DNA of 54,355 nucleotides from an uncultured Desulfobacteraceae bacterium. GTDB lineage: Bacteria; Desulfobacterota; Desulfobacteria; Desulfobacterales; Desulfobacteraceae. The notes beneath the pieces were generated by a model that had not been told where the DNA came from, did not search any database, and saw only the letters and a list, made by a program, of their open reading frames with translations. Of this stretch, positions 17,970 to 26,492 are shown piece by piece. The number at the start of each line of letters is the position of its first letter. Position 1 is the stretch's first letter. Location of the stretch: NCBI GenBank assembly GCA_913041495.1, contig CAJWHT010000012.1, forward strand, positions 1-54,355. Direction: 5' to 3'. The translations under genes and the position numbers were made by a program.

Positions 17970-18016
17970 GGGATGGTGTCCCGGGACCGGTATCTCCGGC
18001 CCCGGACGTGGTCGGA

Positions 18017-19231
18017 TTACTTGTTCAGAATGAGACATGCCGATGCCAGGGATGCCACGGTGTCCACTTTCATTCCCAGTTCGAAATGGGTGGAAATTTC
18101 ACCGAGCTGCCGGTGGCAGGACAGGCAGGCCGTGGCAATATGTGCAAGGCCGGTGGCCTTCATCTGATCGGCCTTGGGACGGCCCGTGATCATCCGTTTT
18201 TCCTTGGAGGTGGAATCCTGGAGGATGCCGCCGCCGCCGCCACAGCAAACGCCGTCTTCCCGGCTGGGATTAAGCTCCACCACCCCGTCACAGCAGAGGC
18301 TGAGCAACTGTCTGGGGGCATCATACCCCCCGGATTTCCGGGCAATGTTGCAGGGATCGTGATAGGCGATTTTGTAAGGATGAACGGAAGGGTCAAATTT
18401 CAGCACGCCCTTTTTCGCGTATTCGACAACCAGTTCCGGAATGCTCATAACGGTGAATTTCGGCTCCCTGCCGATGACCTGGGGCAGGATATGTTTGAGC
18501 ACATGATAGCCGTGGCCGCATTCGCTGAGCACCAGGGTTTCGATGTTCAGGGCTTCTGCCGGTTCCACCACCATCAGTGCCATGCGCTGGGCAATATCAT
18601 CCTTGCCCACAAAATATCCCCAGTTGGTGACATCCGTATGGCTGGAGGACATGGTCCAGGTTTCCCCGGTGGCATAAAAGAGCTTGGCCATGGCGGTGAG
18701 GTGGAGCAGATTGATACCCAGTTCCCTGGGATTGGGCAGGTAGAGGAATTTTGACCCTGCACGGTCGTAGGGGATTTCGGCGCCATCGTCTTCCACCTCG
18801 TCCACAAACTCTTCGGAAACCCATTCAACGGTTTCCACAAAGTCCTCTTTGGTCAGTCCGTTTACATCTCCTAATTCCAGCCTATTCTCTATCCCCTTTT
18901 TTACATCCACAGGGATCTGGTCGTCGGCGCCGGCAAGGCTTCTGGCTTTTCGCACCACCACGTCCATGGTGATCCCCATGGGGCAGACTTCTGTGCAGCG
19001 GTTACAGATCAGGCAGTCCCAGAGCATTCCGCTTTTAATGAGTTGGTCGTCAAGACCTAACGCTGCCATGCGGACCATCTGCCTGGGCATGGGGCCGCCC
19101 TGGCCGTCGAACCAGGTGCATCTGGAGTTGCAGGCCCCGCAGGTGAGGCATTCCGCGATATTGTCGCCCTTTCCCAGTTTGTTCAGGAACCGGGCCAGTT
19201 CAGAGTCTTTATTCATGTGTAAGGTTGTCAT
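18017..19231 (-). CDS. HdrD/GlpC-like iron-sulfur protein with CCG domain
   Basis: The 404-residue soluble protein has two 4Fe-4S ferredoxin motifs, Cys28-31-34-38 and Cys73-76-79-83, and a C-terminal CCG-type cysteine-rich domain with HDPCN, CCGGGGG and ACLSCHRQLG. In heterodisulfide reductases this domain holds the noncubane cluster that reduces disulfides. An N-terminal copy of the CCG domain (about 175-290) looks degenerate, with only one cysteine (SECGHG). GAGGA lies five bases before the ATG, and the gene starts 25 bases after the HdrA-like gene, so the two proteins very likely form one electron-transfer complex. There is no membrane segment. Confidence 0.85.
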   Translation of the reverse strand: MTTLHMNKDSELARFLNKLGKGDNIAECLTCGACNSRCTWFDGQGGPMPRQMVRMAALGLDDQLIKSGMLWDCLICNRCTEVCPMGITMDVVVRKARSLAGADDQIPVDVKKGIENRLELGDVNGLTKEDFVETVEWVSEEFVDEVEDDGAEIPYDRAGSKFLYLPNPRELGINLLHLTAMAKLFYATGETWTMSSSHTDVTNWGYFVGKDDIAQRMALMVVEPAEALNIETLVLSECGHGYHVLKHILPQVIGREPKFTVMSIPELVVEYAKKGVLKFDPSVHPYKIAYHDPCNIARKSGGYDAPRQLLSLCCDGVVELNPSREDGVCCGGGGGILQDSTSKEKRMITGRPKADQMKATGLAHIATACLSCHRQLGEISTHFELGMKVDTVASLASACLILNK

Positions 19232-19256
19232 TTTATCCTCATCTTTATCTTTCCGG

Positions 19257-21701
19257 TTAGGGCGTTGAAACAATGCGGGAAAACAGAACAGGTTCATTGG
19301 CGGCGGCCGGCTGCCAGGAGACGCGTCCCTTTTCCATGCCCGGCAGATGTGCCACCCGGGCCACGCTTTCGGCAGCAATGGCAGGGCCTTCCCCTGAGCG
19401 GCAATTGCCGTCGTGACAGCCGCTGATGATCACCCGTTGGGCCCCGTTGATCAGGGCTTTTAAAATCATATCCGTGCTGATTCTGCAGGCACAGGGGATG
19501 GATACCAGGTTCGTGTTGTCCGGTAAGCCGTCCGAAACCGTTCCTGCGGCCAGGGCCGCCGACCGTTCACAGGCCAGGACAAGGGTGCGGCCCTTTTCGG
19601 CTTGGTCGGCAAGCTCCGCATTGGCCATGCCGCTGGATTCGATGGCATAGGCCGGACAGTTGGATACGCAGGCCTGGCAGGCAAAGCATGCCGCAGACTC
19701 AATCTGGGGCCGGCTTTTTTCGTTGAGAATAATGGCGCCGTGGGGACAGACCCGGTAGCAGGTCAGGCACTTGGCACATTTTTTTTCGTTGATGCTGACG
19801 TTACCGCCGTTTTCCAGTGGGCCTGTTTCCAGGGCTGCCAGGATGGCCTGGATCTCAAGGTTCAGGTCATCTGCATCAATGTCGTCGTGACAGGGGCCGG
19901 CAAAAAAGATCCCACTTCGCTGGCTTTGCACCAGGCGGTGCCGGACGTTGGCCGGCTGCATAAACCCTTCCATATCCAGTCCCAGGTGCAGCAGACGGGA
20001 AAGTTCCGAGAACATAGGAGATGCGGCAATGGCATCCGGCACCACCAGGGCTTTCGCGTCCACTGCAAGGGTGTGGCCGGGCAGGGTGGTTTCCTGCATT
20101 GTGATGACAAATCCCTTGTCACCGGATGTGATGGTGACATCTTCCGGGTCGCCGTAACGCAGAAAGCAAACGCCTGCCTTCCTGGCCCGGTCATAGAGCT
20201 GCTGGCCGGTGGGGCCGTGGACCAGCATTTTGTTCATCACTATGGTGACGGTTTTTCCGGCATCCCTTGCCGCTTTGGCGGCTGTCAGGGCCTGTCTGGC
20301 GGCTGCCTTGGTTTCGGGACCGAAATAATCCAGGAGGATGACGGCGTTGTCCGGGGTGTCCGCCGGCGGCATTTTAGCGTAGTTGGCAAGACTGACGGTG
20401 CCTTGGACGGATTTCGTATGTGCCAGGGTCTCGGGGGCCGGGGCGGAAATGATGGCACCGCAGTTCAGGGTGGTTTTACGGCCGTTGATCTCGTGGAAAA
20501 TGGAAAAGTTGCCGACGGTGCCGTCCACTGAGAGCATCCGGGCCGCACTCAGGTCTTCAATGCCAGGTGCAAGGTCTTCGCCTCTTCCGAAGAGGTATGA
20601 AGGATAGCCCTGGGCAGAGACGGTGGCGGCAATGGCGGCCGCATCCGGCCCGTCACCAAGTACGGCGATTCCCGTATTGGAGTCATCTGTGAGGTTCAGG
20701 GCCTTTAGAACCGTTGCCGCTGCGATCTGTCCTTCCTGCCGGGCGCCGAGAATGTCTTTGGGGCTTTTGGCGCAGCCGGCAACAACGACATCCGGTCCGG
20801 GGTCCGCCGTATCAGTATTGAAGAATCCCCAGGGATTGGGCGACATTCCTAATGTTTCAAAGGTTTCCTGGCTTTTTTCCGGGGGAACCATACCCACGGA
20901 GAGCACCACCAGATCGAAATCCATGGATTTCCGGGCCAGGGTGGCCGGGTCTTCAGTGACCATGGTCAGTTTTCCTGTGTTCTTCTGGGCGGCAATTTCC
21001 GCCGGTACCCCCTGGATCAGGGAAATTTCCCCGGCAAGATCCCGGGCCGCGCTCCGGGCCTCTTTGCCCATGATCTGGAGATCCATGTAAAAGAGGCTGA
21101 TATCCGCGTCAGGCATCAGGTGGCGCAGTTTTTTTGCATGGCGCATGGAGACTTTACAGCAGACCTGGGAGCAATAATCCCTGCCCGCCTTTCGGTCCCG
21201 CGACCCCACACACTGGAGAAAGGCGATTTTGGGAGAATCGCCCAGCATGTCCGAAAGCCTGTCTTCACGGATCAGGGTGTTGAGTTCCGCAGTGGTGACG
21301 ATCCTTTCTGAGGCATCACTGTGGTAGGAAGGTATCCTCGCCGCATCAAAGGGGGAAAAGCCGGTGGCAATGATTGCCTTTGAGGCAAAGATGGTCTGTC
21401 CGCCGGAAAGTACTGCCGTCATCCCCTGATCACTGCGTTCCAGTGTTTTTATCTCGGTGTTGAGGTGGGTGGTGATGGACGCTGTCTTTTTTATGAGATC
21501 CGCCATTTCCTGGCTCAGGCAGGCCCCGCAGTTCTGGCAGACCTCCGTTGCCATGCAGGCCCAGGATGCGGCATTGCCGCCCAAGCGGTCTGTTTTTTCA
21601 ACCAGATGAACCAGGATATCCCGATGGGAGAGGGCAAGGGCAGCCGACATACCGGCCACACCACCCCCCAGGATCAGGATTTCGGGAGATGTGTCTTTCA
21701 T
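19257..21701 (-). CDS. HdrA/QmoB-like flavoprotein fused to an MvhD domain
   Basis: The 814-residue protein starts with a Rossmann FAD site (ILGGGVAGMSAALAL, 9-23), then CQNCGAC (about 55-61) and the YCSQVCC segment (about 177-183) found in HdrA-type subunits. Two 4Fe-4S ferredoxin motifs occur at about 637-680 (CAKCLTCYRVCP and CFACQACVSNCP). The C-terminus (about 705-790) is MvhD-like, with CERSAA, CACRIS and GCHDGNC. HdrA-MvhD fusions such as QmoB route electrons between flavin, ferredoxin and a disulfide or quinone partner. The next gene supplies the HdrD-type catalytic part. HdrB, HdrC and hydrogenase genes are absent here, so the donor is unknown. Confidence 0.85.
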   Translation of the reverse strand: MKDTSPEILILGGGVAGMSAALALSHRDILVHLVEKTDRLGGNAASWACMATEVCQNCGACLSQEMADLIKKTASITTHLNTEIKTLERSDQGMTAVLSGGQTIFASKAIIATGFSPFDAARIPSYHSDASERIVTTAELNTLIREDRLSDMLGDSPKIAFLQCVGSRDRKAGRDYCSQVCCKVSMRHAKKLRHLMPDADISLFYMDLQIMGKEARSAARDLAGEISLIQGVPAEIAAQKNTGKLTMVTEDPATLARKSMDFDLVVLSVGMVPPEKSQETFETLGMSPNPWGFFNTDTADPGPDVVVAGCAKSPKDILGARQEGQIAAATVLKALNLTDDSNTGIAVLGDGPDAAAIAATVSAQGYPSYLFGRGEDLAPGIEDLSAARMLSVDGTVGNFSIFHEINGRKTTLNCGAIISAPAPETLAHTKSVQGTVSLANYAKMPPADTPDNAVILLDYFGPETKAAARQALTAAKAARDAGKTVTIVMNKMLVHGPTGQQLYDRARKAGVCFLRYGDPEDVTITSGDKGFVITMQETTLPGHTLAVDAKALVVPDAIAASPMFSELSRLLHLGLDMEGFMQPANVRHRLVQSQRSGIFFAGPCHDDIDADDLNLEIQAILAALETGPLENGGNVSINEKKCAKCLTCYRVCPHGAIILNEKSRPQIESAACFACQACVSNCPAYAIESSGMANAELADQAEKGRTLVLACERSAALAAGTVSDGLPDNTNLVSIPCACRISTDMILKALINGAQRVIISGCHDGNCRSGEGPAIAAESVARVAHLPGMEKGRVSWQPAAANEPVLFSRIVSTP

Positions 21702-21849
21702 GGATGGCCTCCAAATCTTGAGAATTCAGGTGCGTAAACCCCGGCTCAGGGGGGCGTATGTATTGACGTACAAGGCCATCCTTACCACAATATCCGGGCA
21801 ATCAAAAGGGGTTTGCAATTATTTGAAAATAAACGGTTTATATGCCGGT

Positions 21850-22749
21850 TTAAACCCCCACAATGTGGTGCAGAAACCTTGCCTGAACAAGGGCGGCAAG
21901 GAGAATGGCAAGGGTGACACACACCATAAGGATCTCCCATCTCAGGCGAAAAAGAGATCCCTTTATTGCGCCCACCGGCAACAGGCCGATGAATCCGACG
22001 GCCACACCGGCCAGAAAACCGAAGAGGTGGGCGGCGATATCGGTGCGTTCCCCATGGCTGAACATGGCCATGAGCGTGGCGCCCGCAGCGATGGGACCCA
22101 GCCGTTTTATGCCGCGGCGCCCTGAGGCTGCCTGAAAGGCTGCCAGAATCCCTGCAGCGCCCATCACGGCGGTTGAGGCCCCGATGGAGATCGCGGCCCC
22201 CCTGCCCAAGCTTGCCGCGATCAGGTTGCCGGCCGTACCGGCACCCAGCAGCATCAGGGAGCCGGTGCCCGGGCCGGTGAGCCGCATGAGCGGACCCACC
22301 AGTACAAGAATGCCTGTGGCATTGCCCAGAAGATGGCGGGTGTCGCTGTGTAAAAAGAGCGCGGTAACCGCCCGGAATGTTTCTCCCTGGGAAAGAAAGT
22401 AGGTGGAAACACCGAAGTGAAATACCAGCCGGTCATGGAGTCCGGCCCGGATACTTATTATATGAATCAGGGAAAGCAACAGAACCAGAAACAGGGCTGT
22501 TGCCGATCGGAAGAAAAACGGCTGGACAGCAGGTGTCGGGGGCAAGGTGGCGTTGTTTTCAATACCATAGGCGGCAAGGTGTGCCGCAGCATTCTCATAA
22601 TCGGTTTCCCGCACCCGGATCTCGTAGATTCGTCGCCCCGAATCCCGGTCCCGGGCGACGGTGATCCGGGTTGCTATATCCTGGGACGCCATAACCGTAA
22701 GGGTCAGATCCGCTGATTTCCGGTTGTTTCCCTTAAAAATTCTTTTCAT
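21850..22749 (-). CDS. Rhomboid-family intramembrane serine protease
   Basis: The protein (299 residues from the ATG at 22749) has a cytoplasmic N-terminal domain of about 90 residues and six or seven membrane segments. The rhomboid residues are visible: HLLGN in an early segment, the catalytic serine in IGASTAVMGAAG and the catalytic histidine in AAHLFGFLAG. It should cut membrane proteins within the bilayer. The start is uncertain, since GGGGAA touches the ATG; an in-frame TTG at 22821 would add 24 residues. It lies beyond the HdrA start on the same strand, and is divergent from the FAH-family gene. Confidence 0.82.
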   Translation of the reverse strand: MKRIFKGNNRKSADLTLTVMASQDIATRITVARDRDSGRRIYEIRVRETDYENAAAHLAAYGIENNATLPPTPAVQPFFFRSATALFLVLLLSLIHIISIRAGLHDRLVFHFGVSTYFLSQGETFRAVTALFLHSDTRHLLGNATGILVLVGPLMRLTGPGTGSLMLLGAGTAGNLIAASLGRGAAISIGASTAVMGAAGILAAFQAASGRRGIKRLGPIAAGATLMAMFSHGERTDIAAHLFGFLAGVAVGFIGLLPVGAIKGSLFRLRWEILMVCVTLAILLAALVQARFLHHIVGV

Positions 22750-22847
22750 TTCCCCGTCTTTATGCCTAATAGAATATATCGCGAATACTATATCGCGGCT
22801 CACACGGGTAAAATATCCCAAGGAACCTGAAAAGAAAAGGATGGATC

Positions 22848-23657
22848 ATGAAGATCATACGCTTTGTCACGGAAGATCAGAAGATTGCCTGGGGAACGGA
22901 CTGGGACGGTGAATCCGCCTCCCGCCTGGAGGGTGATGTGTTTGTGAGCCTAACGGATACGGGTGAACGGCTGAAAGTGGTTCAGGTGCTGCCCGTTGTC
23001 TGGGCGTCGGCCATTATCTGCATCGGGTTGAACTATCGCCGCCATGCCAAGGAAACCGGACTGGAACTGCCGGACTACCCGGCGGTGTTCATGAAAAATC
23101 CCGGGGCGATTACCGGCCACGGGGCGCCCATCGTTATTCCCGCCTGCTGTACGGAAACGCCTGAAGTGGATTTTGAGGCGGAATTGGGGGTCATTATCAA
23201 ACAGCCGGCCAAGAATCTTTCTGAAGCCCAGGCCCTGGATTATGTGGCAGGCTATACCTGTGCCAACGACGTCTCCGCCAGAAGATGGCAAAAACATGCC
23301 GGTGCCGGCCAATGGGTCAAGGGCAAAAGCTTTGACTCCTTTTGCCCCTGCGGACCTGTCATGGTAACACCGGACGAAATCACGGATCCCCAGGCCCTGG
23401 ACATTCGCTGCCGGGTAAACGGGGAGACCATGCAGGAGAGCAACACTTCGGACATGGTTTTTTCAGTGGCACAAATCATCTCATATCTGTCCCAATCCTG
23501 CACCCTGATGCCGGGCACCCTGATCCTCACCGGTACCCCCGAAGGTGTGGGCTATACCCGTAAGCCCCCTGTGTACCTGGGACCGGGGGACCGTGTGGAA
23601 ACCGAAATCGCAGGAATCGGCACCCTGGAAAATCCCGTGGTCTCCGAAAGGGGATAA
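22848..23657 (+). CDS. Fumarylacetoacetate hydrolase-family enzyme
   Basis: The 269-residue protein matches the C-terminal catalytic domain of the FAH family, which contains hydrolases, isomerases and decarboxylases of 2-keto acids. The metal-binding acids are in EVDFEAELG (about residues 106-114) and NDVSARRWQ (about 142-150), and GTPEGVG (about 229-235) is conserved. The N-terminal 60 residues form the usual small domain. AAAGGA lies eight bases before the ATG. The exact substrate cannot be told from sequence and no pathway genes flank it. Confidence 0.88.
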   Translation: MKIIRFVTEDQKIAWGTDWDGESASRLEGDVFVSLTDTGERLKVVQVLPVVWASAIICIGLNYRRHAKETGLELPDYPAVFMKNPGAITGHGAPIVIPACCTETPEVDFEAELGVIIKQPAKNLSEAQALDYVAGYTCANDVSARRWQKHAGAGQWVKGKSFDSFCPCGPVMVTPDEITDPQALDIRCRVNGETMQESNTSDMVFSVAQIISYLSQSCTLMPGTLILTGTPEGVGYTRKPPVYLGPGDRVETEIAGIGTLENPVVSERG

Positions 23658-23689
23658 AAAAAGCACCCGGGCAAGAAGCCCGGGTGCTT
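23656..23689 (-). terminator. Intrinsic terminator between convergent genes
   Basis: AAGCACCCGGGC (23661-23672) and GCCCGGGTGCTT (23678-23689) form a perfect 12-bp hairpin with a five-base loop. Read leftward it is followed by TTTTTT, so it ends the ZraP-like gene. It lies directly after the FAH-family stop and can also slow rightward transcription. Confidence 0.8.
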
Positions 23690-23746
23690 GTGTGTATACA
23701 AAGCCTGGGAGAACCGATGACGCGGTTTCAGGTGGTGTGCGTCAGC

Positions 23747-24259
23747 TTATTGCGCGGCTTCCGGGGTCTGGGTGTTCCAGGAGCAGGGGCCAGATGCGCC
23801 TTGGCCGAACATGCCTTTGCCGAATCCCCCTTTACCGAACCCGTGTCTGCCAAAACCGCCCCGGTGGCCGGTGAACAATGACATATCAAATTCCGGGGCG
23901 ATTTTTTTGGCTTCGAGAACGGCGTCTATCAGTTTGCCCTTCATTTCTTTCATCAGATCAAGTGCTTCGTCGGACAGGGCTTCTAACTTTTCCCGGCTGG
24001 GGGTTGAGGTCTCCATGAGCATCCGGATTTCCTGATGCGTGTTCATCAGGGCTGCCCGGGTTTCATAGGTCTCGTCGATAAATTTCTGTTTTAGTGCCGT
24101 CAGTTGGGTTGTCTGCTCCGGGGTCAGGTTGGCAAAGGATCCATATCCCTGGCCGGTGCAGCCACCACGCCTGCCGCTGCCATGCCCCCAGGAAAAGGCG
24201 TTGGTTGCCAGAAAACCTATGGTGAGAAGGGCCACGATTGCGATACGTGCTTTTTTCAT
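23747..24259 (-). CDS. ZraP/Spy-like periplasmic protein
   Basis: The 170-residue protein has a signal peptide cut near residue 23 (after NAFS), a His/Gly/Arg-rich mature start, a LTPEQTTQL motif (about 45-53) of the LTxxQ (Spy/CpxP/ZraP) family, a helical core and a Gly/His-rich tail (HRGGFGRHGFGKGGFGK). Family members are periplasmic chaperones; ZraP also binds zinc. It has one Cys near each end of the mature chain. AGGAG lies seven bases before the ATG, and a sigma-54 promoter about 70 bases upstream matches the divergent NtrC-type regulator system. This fits a ZraP-ZraS-ZraR arrangement. Confidence 0.85.
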   Translation of the reverse strand: MKKARIAIVALLTIGFLATNAFSWGHGSGRRGGCTGQGYGSFANLTPEQTTQLTALKQKFIDETYETRAALMNTHQEIRMLMETSTPSREKLEALSDEALDLMKEMKGKLIDAVLEAKKIAPEFDMSLFTGHRGGFGRHGFGKGGFGKGMFGQGASGPCSWNTQTPEAAQ

Positions 24260-24326
24260 AATTAAATCTCCTAAAATTTATTGTTCGGTGTTGTGATCGT
24301 TTTCGATCGTTTCTGCCTTTCCTATT

Positions 24327-24343
24327 GAGCAAGGGCTGTGCCA
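24327..24343 (-). promoter_or_regulatory. Sigma-54 promoter of the ZraP-like gene
   Basis: Read leftward, the sequence TGGCACAGCCCTTGCTC matches the sigma-54 consensus TGGCAC-N5-TTGCW exactly, with the GG and GC doublets ten bases apart. It lies about 70 bases upstream of the start codon. A small dyad (GATCG-TTTT-CGATC, 24295-24308) lies in the transcribed leader. Confidence 0.8.
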
Positions 24344-24390
24344 GTTGAGATGGAATGTTGTAGTGCGTTGAAATTAAAGAATAAATTATG

Positions 24391-24430
24391 AGTGACCATG
24401 GGTTGGTGCCGATGGGGCTAAAAAGTGACC
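24391..24430. promoter_or_regulatory. Direct AGTGACC repeats, candidate activator sites
   Basis: AGTGACC occurs at 24391-24397 and 24424-24430, 33 bases or about three helical turns apart, between the two divergent sigma-54 promoters. This is where an NtrC-type regulator would be expected to bind. The rest of the 396-bp gap holds no gene I can support. Confidence 0.35.
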
Positions 24431-24462
24431 TGTGTAGTTTTTACCCGGAGAAATTCCCCGGG

Positions 24463-24479
24463 TGTATATTTTTTATACA
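24463..24479. promoter_or_regulatory. TGTATA dyad between the sigma-54 promoters
   Basis: TGTATA and TATACA are exact inverted copies around a five-base T spacer, about midway between the two promoters. It is a second candidate for an activator binding site. A GC dyad (ACCCGG / CCGGGT, 24443-24463) abuts it. Confidence 0.35.
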
Positions 24480-24553
24480 GCCTGGGGTATAGAAAAGAAC
24501 CTGCATAGGGCACTGCGCTGGGAATCTTCTTGTTATTTGGGCCGGAACCGGAC

Positions 24554-24569
24554 TGGTGCTTTAATTGCA
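24554..24569 (+). promoter_or_regulatory. Sigma-54 promoter of the sensor-regulator operon
   Basis: TGGTGCTTTAATTGCA has GG and GC ten bases apart and a full TTGCA minus-12 box. It lies 87 bases upstream of the sensor kinase start, in mirror position to the promoter of the ZraP-like gene. Confidence 0.65.
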
Positions 24570-24655
24570 TAGACATAAGATGTGTGGATGTCCATGCGCC
24601 ATGGGGTTGGGCTATTTGGAAACAATTATAGATGAAGGATCTGGTGGTCTGACAG

Positions 24656-26461
24656 ATGAAGTTCTTAAAACAAAAATTTTCTCTTCCCGTGTCCCCATTC
24701 ATGATGGTCGGGGTGCTGGTGGTGCTGCTGCCGGTATTTACCTTTATGACCCTGGACCGGATGGAACGGCACGATGATCATATCCGGGAACGATTTCTGG
24801 TCCGGGGCATATCCCTGATCAGAACCTTTGAGGCCGGGACGCGCACCGGGATGCTGACCATGGGGTGGGGAGGGCAGCGGATTCAGGCAATGCTTCAGGA
24901 AACGGCAGTGCAGGATGACATCGCTTATATCATGATTACGGACGAGCGGGGGCAGATACTGGCTCACAGTGATCCGGAACGGATCGGCAGTACTTATACA
25001 GGTTTCCCGGTGATGACGGAAATGACCCGGGAGAAGCACCGGGTATTTAACCGGACGCGGCAAATGGAGGGTGTACCGGTATTTGAAGTGTACAAGCGGT
25101 TCGCTCCCATGGAGATCGGACCCTGGGGACGGCATAAGGGGCGGCACGGCCGTCACCGGGGGGATACCCCCCCGTCTGATTTTTTCAATGCTGAAACGCA
25201 GTACATTTTTGCCGGCCTGTCCATGGCCAGGACGGAGGAAATCAAAGGCCGGATGACCCGTATGATTATTGGCCGCGGGGTTTTCTTTTTTCTGCTGGGC
25301 TGTGCGGGGATTATTGCGCTGATCGCATTCCAGGCCTATCGCTCCGCCAAGGTGTCGCTGGAACGGGTGACCGCATTCACCGACAACGTTGTCCAGAATA
25401 TGCCTTCGGGACTGATTACCCTGGATACGGAATATACGGTGACATCGGCCAACAGGGCTGCCGGAGATATTCTCGGGCCCTTGCCGGAAAAGGCCTATCC
25501 CGAGATGATCCGGCTGGCCGTGGAAATGGGGGAAACCAAGGCCGTGATCACAAGGGAACTTATGCTTCGCCGGATGGGGGCCGTCAATGTGATATCAGGC
25601 AAGCATCCAGATTCCAAAGCAAATCCCAAAGCGAATATGATATCCGGCCTGAGACTGGACATGACCGCCTCCCCCCTGCTTGACGATGAGAAAAAAATCC
25701 AGGGGTATATCTTTTTGTTCCGGGATCTCACACAATTGGATGCCCTGAAAAAAGAGGTGGAGACCAACCGGCGCCTGGCTGCCATCGGCAAGCTGGCCGG
25801 CGGGGTGGCCCATGAAATTAGGAATCCCTTAAGCTCCATCAAGGGATTTGCCACCTACTTTGCCAAGCGGTACGAAAATGAGCCGGACGATGCGGACACC
25901 GCTAAAATCATGGTGGAAGAGGTTGAACGCATCAACCGGTCCATTACCCAGCTTTTGGAATTTGCCAAACCCATGGCCGTGGAGAGCAGGCCGGTGGAGA
26001 TCGAACCTTTGATCTCCCATTCCCTTAAGTTGGTGGCCCATGACCTTGAAAAGAAGGGCATTGACACGAACATTTCTATCAATACCCGCTTTGCACGGCT
26101 CAGGACAGATCCCGACCGGATCAACCAGGTGCTGCTGAACCTGTACATGAACGCCATCAATGCCATGACAGCCCCCGGAATGCTTTCCGTGGCGGTCGGG
26201 GATACCGAAGATCGGGTGGAAATCCGGGTGCGGGACACCGGCACCGGCATAGAACCTGACCATATCGAAGATATTTTTGACCCCTACTTTACCACCCGGC
26301 CGGACGGCACCGGCTTAGGCCTTTCCATTGTTCACCGGATCATTGAGAACCTTAAGGGCGAGATCCGTGTGGAATCGGAACCCGGCAAGGGCAGTTGTTT
26401 TATCATCCGCCTGCCGGCACAAGGGACAGGCGGGAAGAGGGAAACGCAAGACACCCCATGA
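24656..26461 (+). CDS. ZraS/NtrB-type membrane sensor histidine kinase
   Basis: The 601-residue protein has a membrane segment at about 15-36, a periplasmic sensor domain to about 200 and a second segment at about 203-228. A PAS-like linker, HisKA with His386 in GGVAHEIRNPL, and an HATPase with DTGTGIEP and GTGLGLSIV follow. Near residues 160-173 the periplasmic part holds a His/Arg-rich loop (GRHKGRHGRHRGD) that may bind metal. The kinase should phosphorylate the sigma-54 activator encoded 31 bases downstream. The divergent neighbour is a ZraP-like chaperone, so the signal may be zinc or envelope stress. Confidence 0.9.
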   Translation: MKFLKQKFSLPVSPFMMVGVLVVLLPVFTFMTLDRMERHDDHIRERFLVRGISLIRTFEAGTRTGMLTMGWGGQRIQAMLQETAVQDDIAYIMITDERGQILAHSDPERIGSTYTGFPVMTEMTREKHRVFNRTRQMEGVPVFEVYKRFAPMEIGPWGRHKGRHGRHRGDTPPSDFFNAETQYIFAGLSMARTEEIKGRMTRMIIGRGVFFFLLGCAGIIALIAFQAYRSAKVSLERVTAFTDNVVQNMPSGLITLDTEYTVTSANRAAGDILGPLPEKAYPEMIRLAVEMGETKAVITRELMLRRMGAVNVISGKHPDSKANPKANMISGLRLDMTASPLLDDEKKIQGYIFLFRDLTQLDALKKEVETNRRLAAIGKLAGGVAHEIRNPLSSIKGFATYFAKRYENEPDDADTAKIMVEEVERINRSITQLLEFAKPMAVESRPVEIEPLISHSLKLVAHDLEKKGIDTNISINTRFARLRTDPDRINQVLLNLYMNAINAMTAPGMLSVAVGDTEDRVEIRVRDTGTGIEPDHIEDIFDPYFTTRPDGTGLGLSIVHRIIENLKGEIRVESEPGKGSCFIIRLPAQGTGGKRETQDTP

Positions 26462-26492
26462 GGATGGGGAAACTAAGCATAAGGATACGATC

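Noticed and set aside
26328-26492. Longer N-terminus for the NtrC-type regulator
   Set aside because: The in-frame extension lies inside the kinase gene and lacks a start signal; the GTG at 26493 has AAGGA upstream and leads straight into the receiver.
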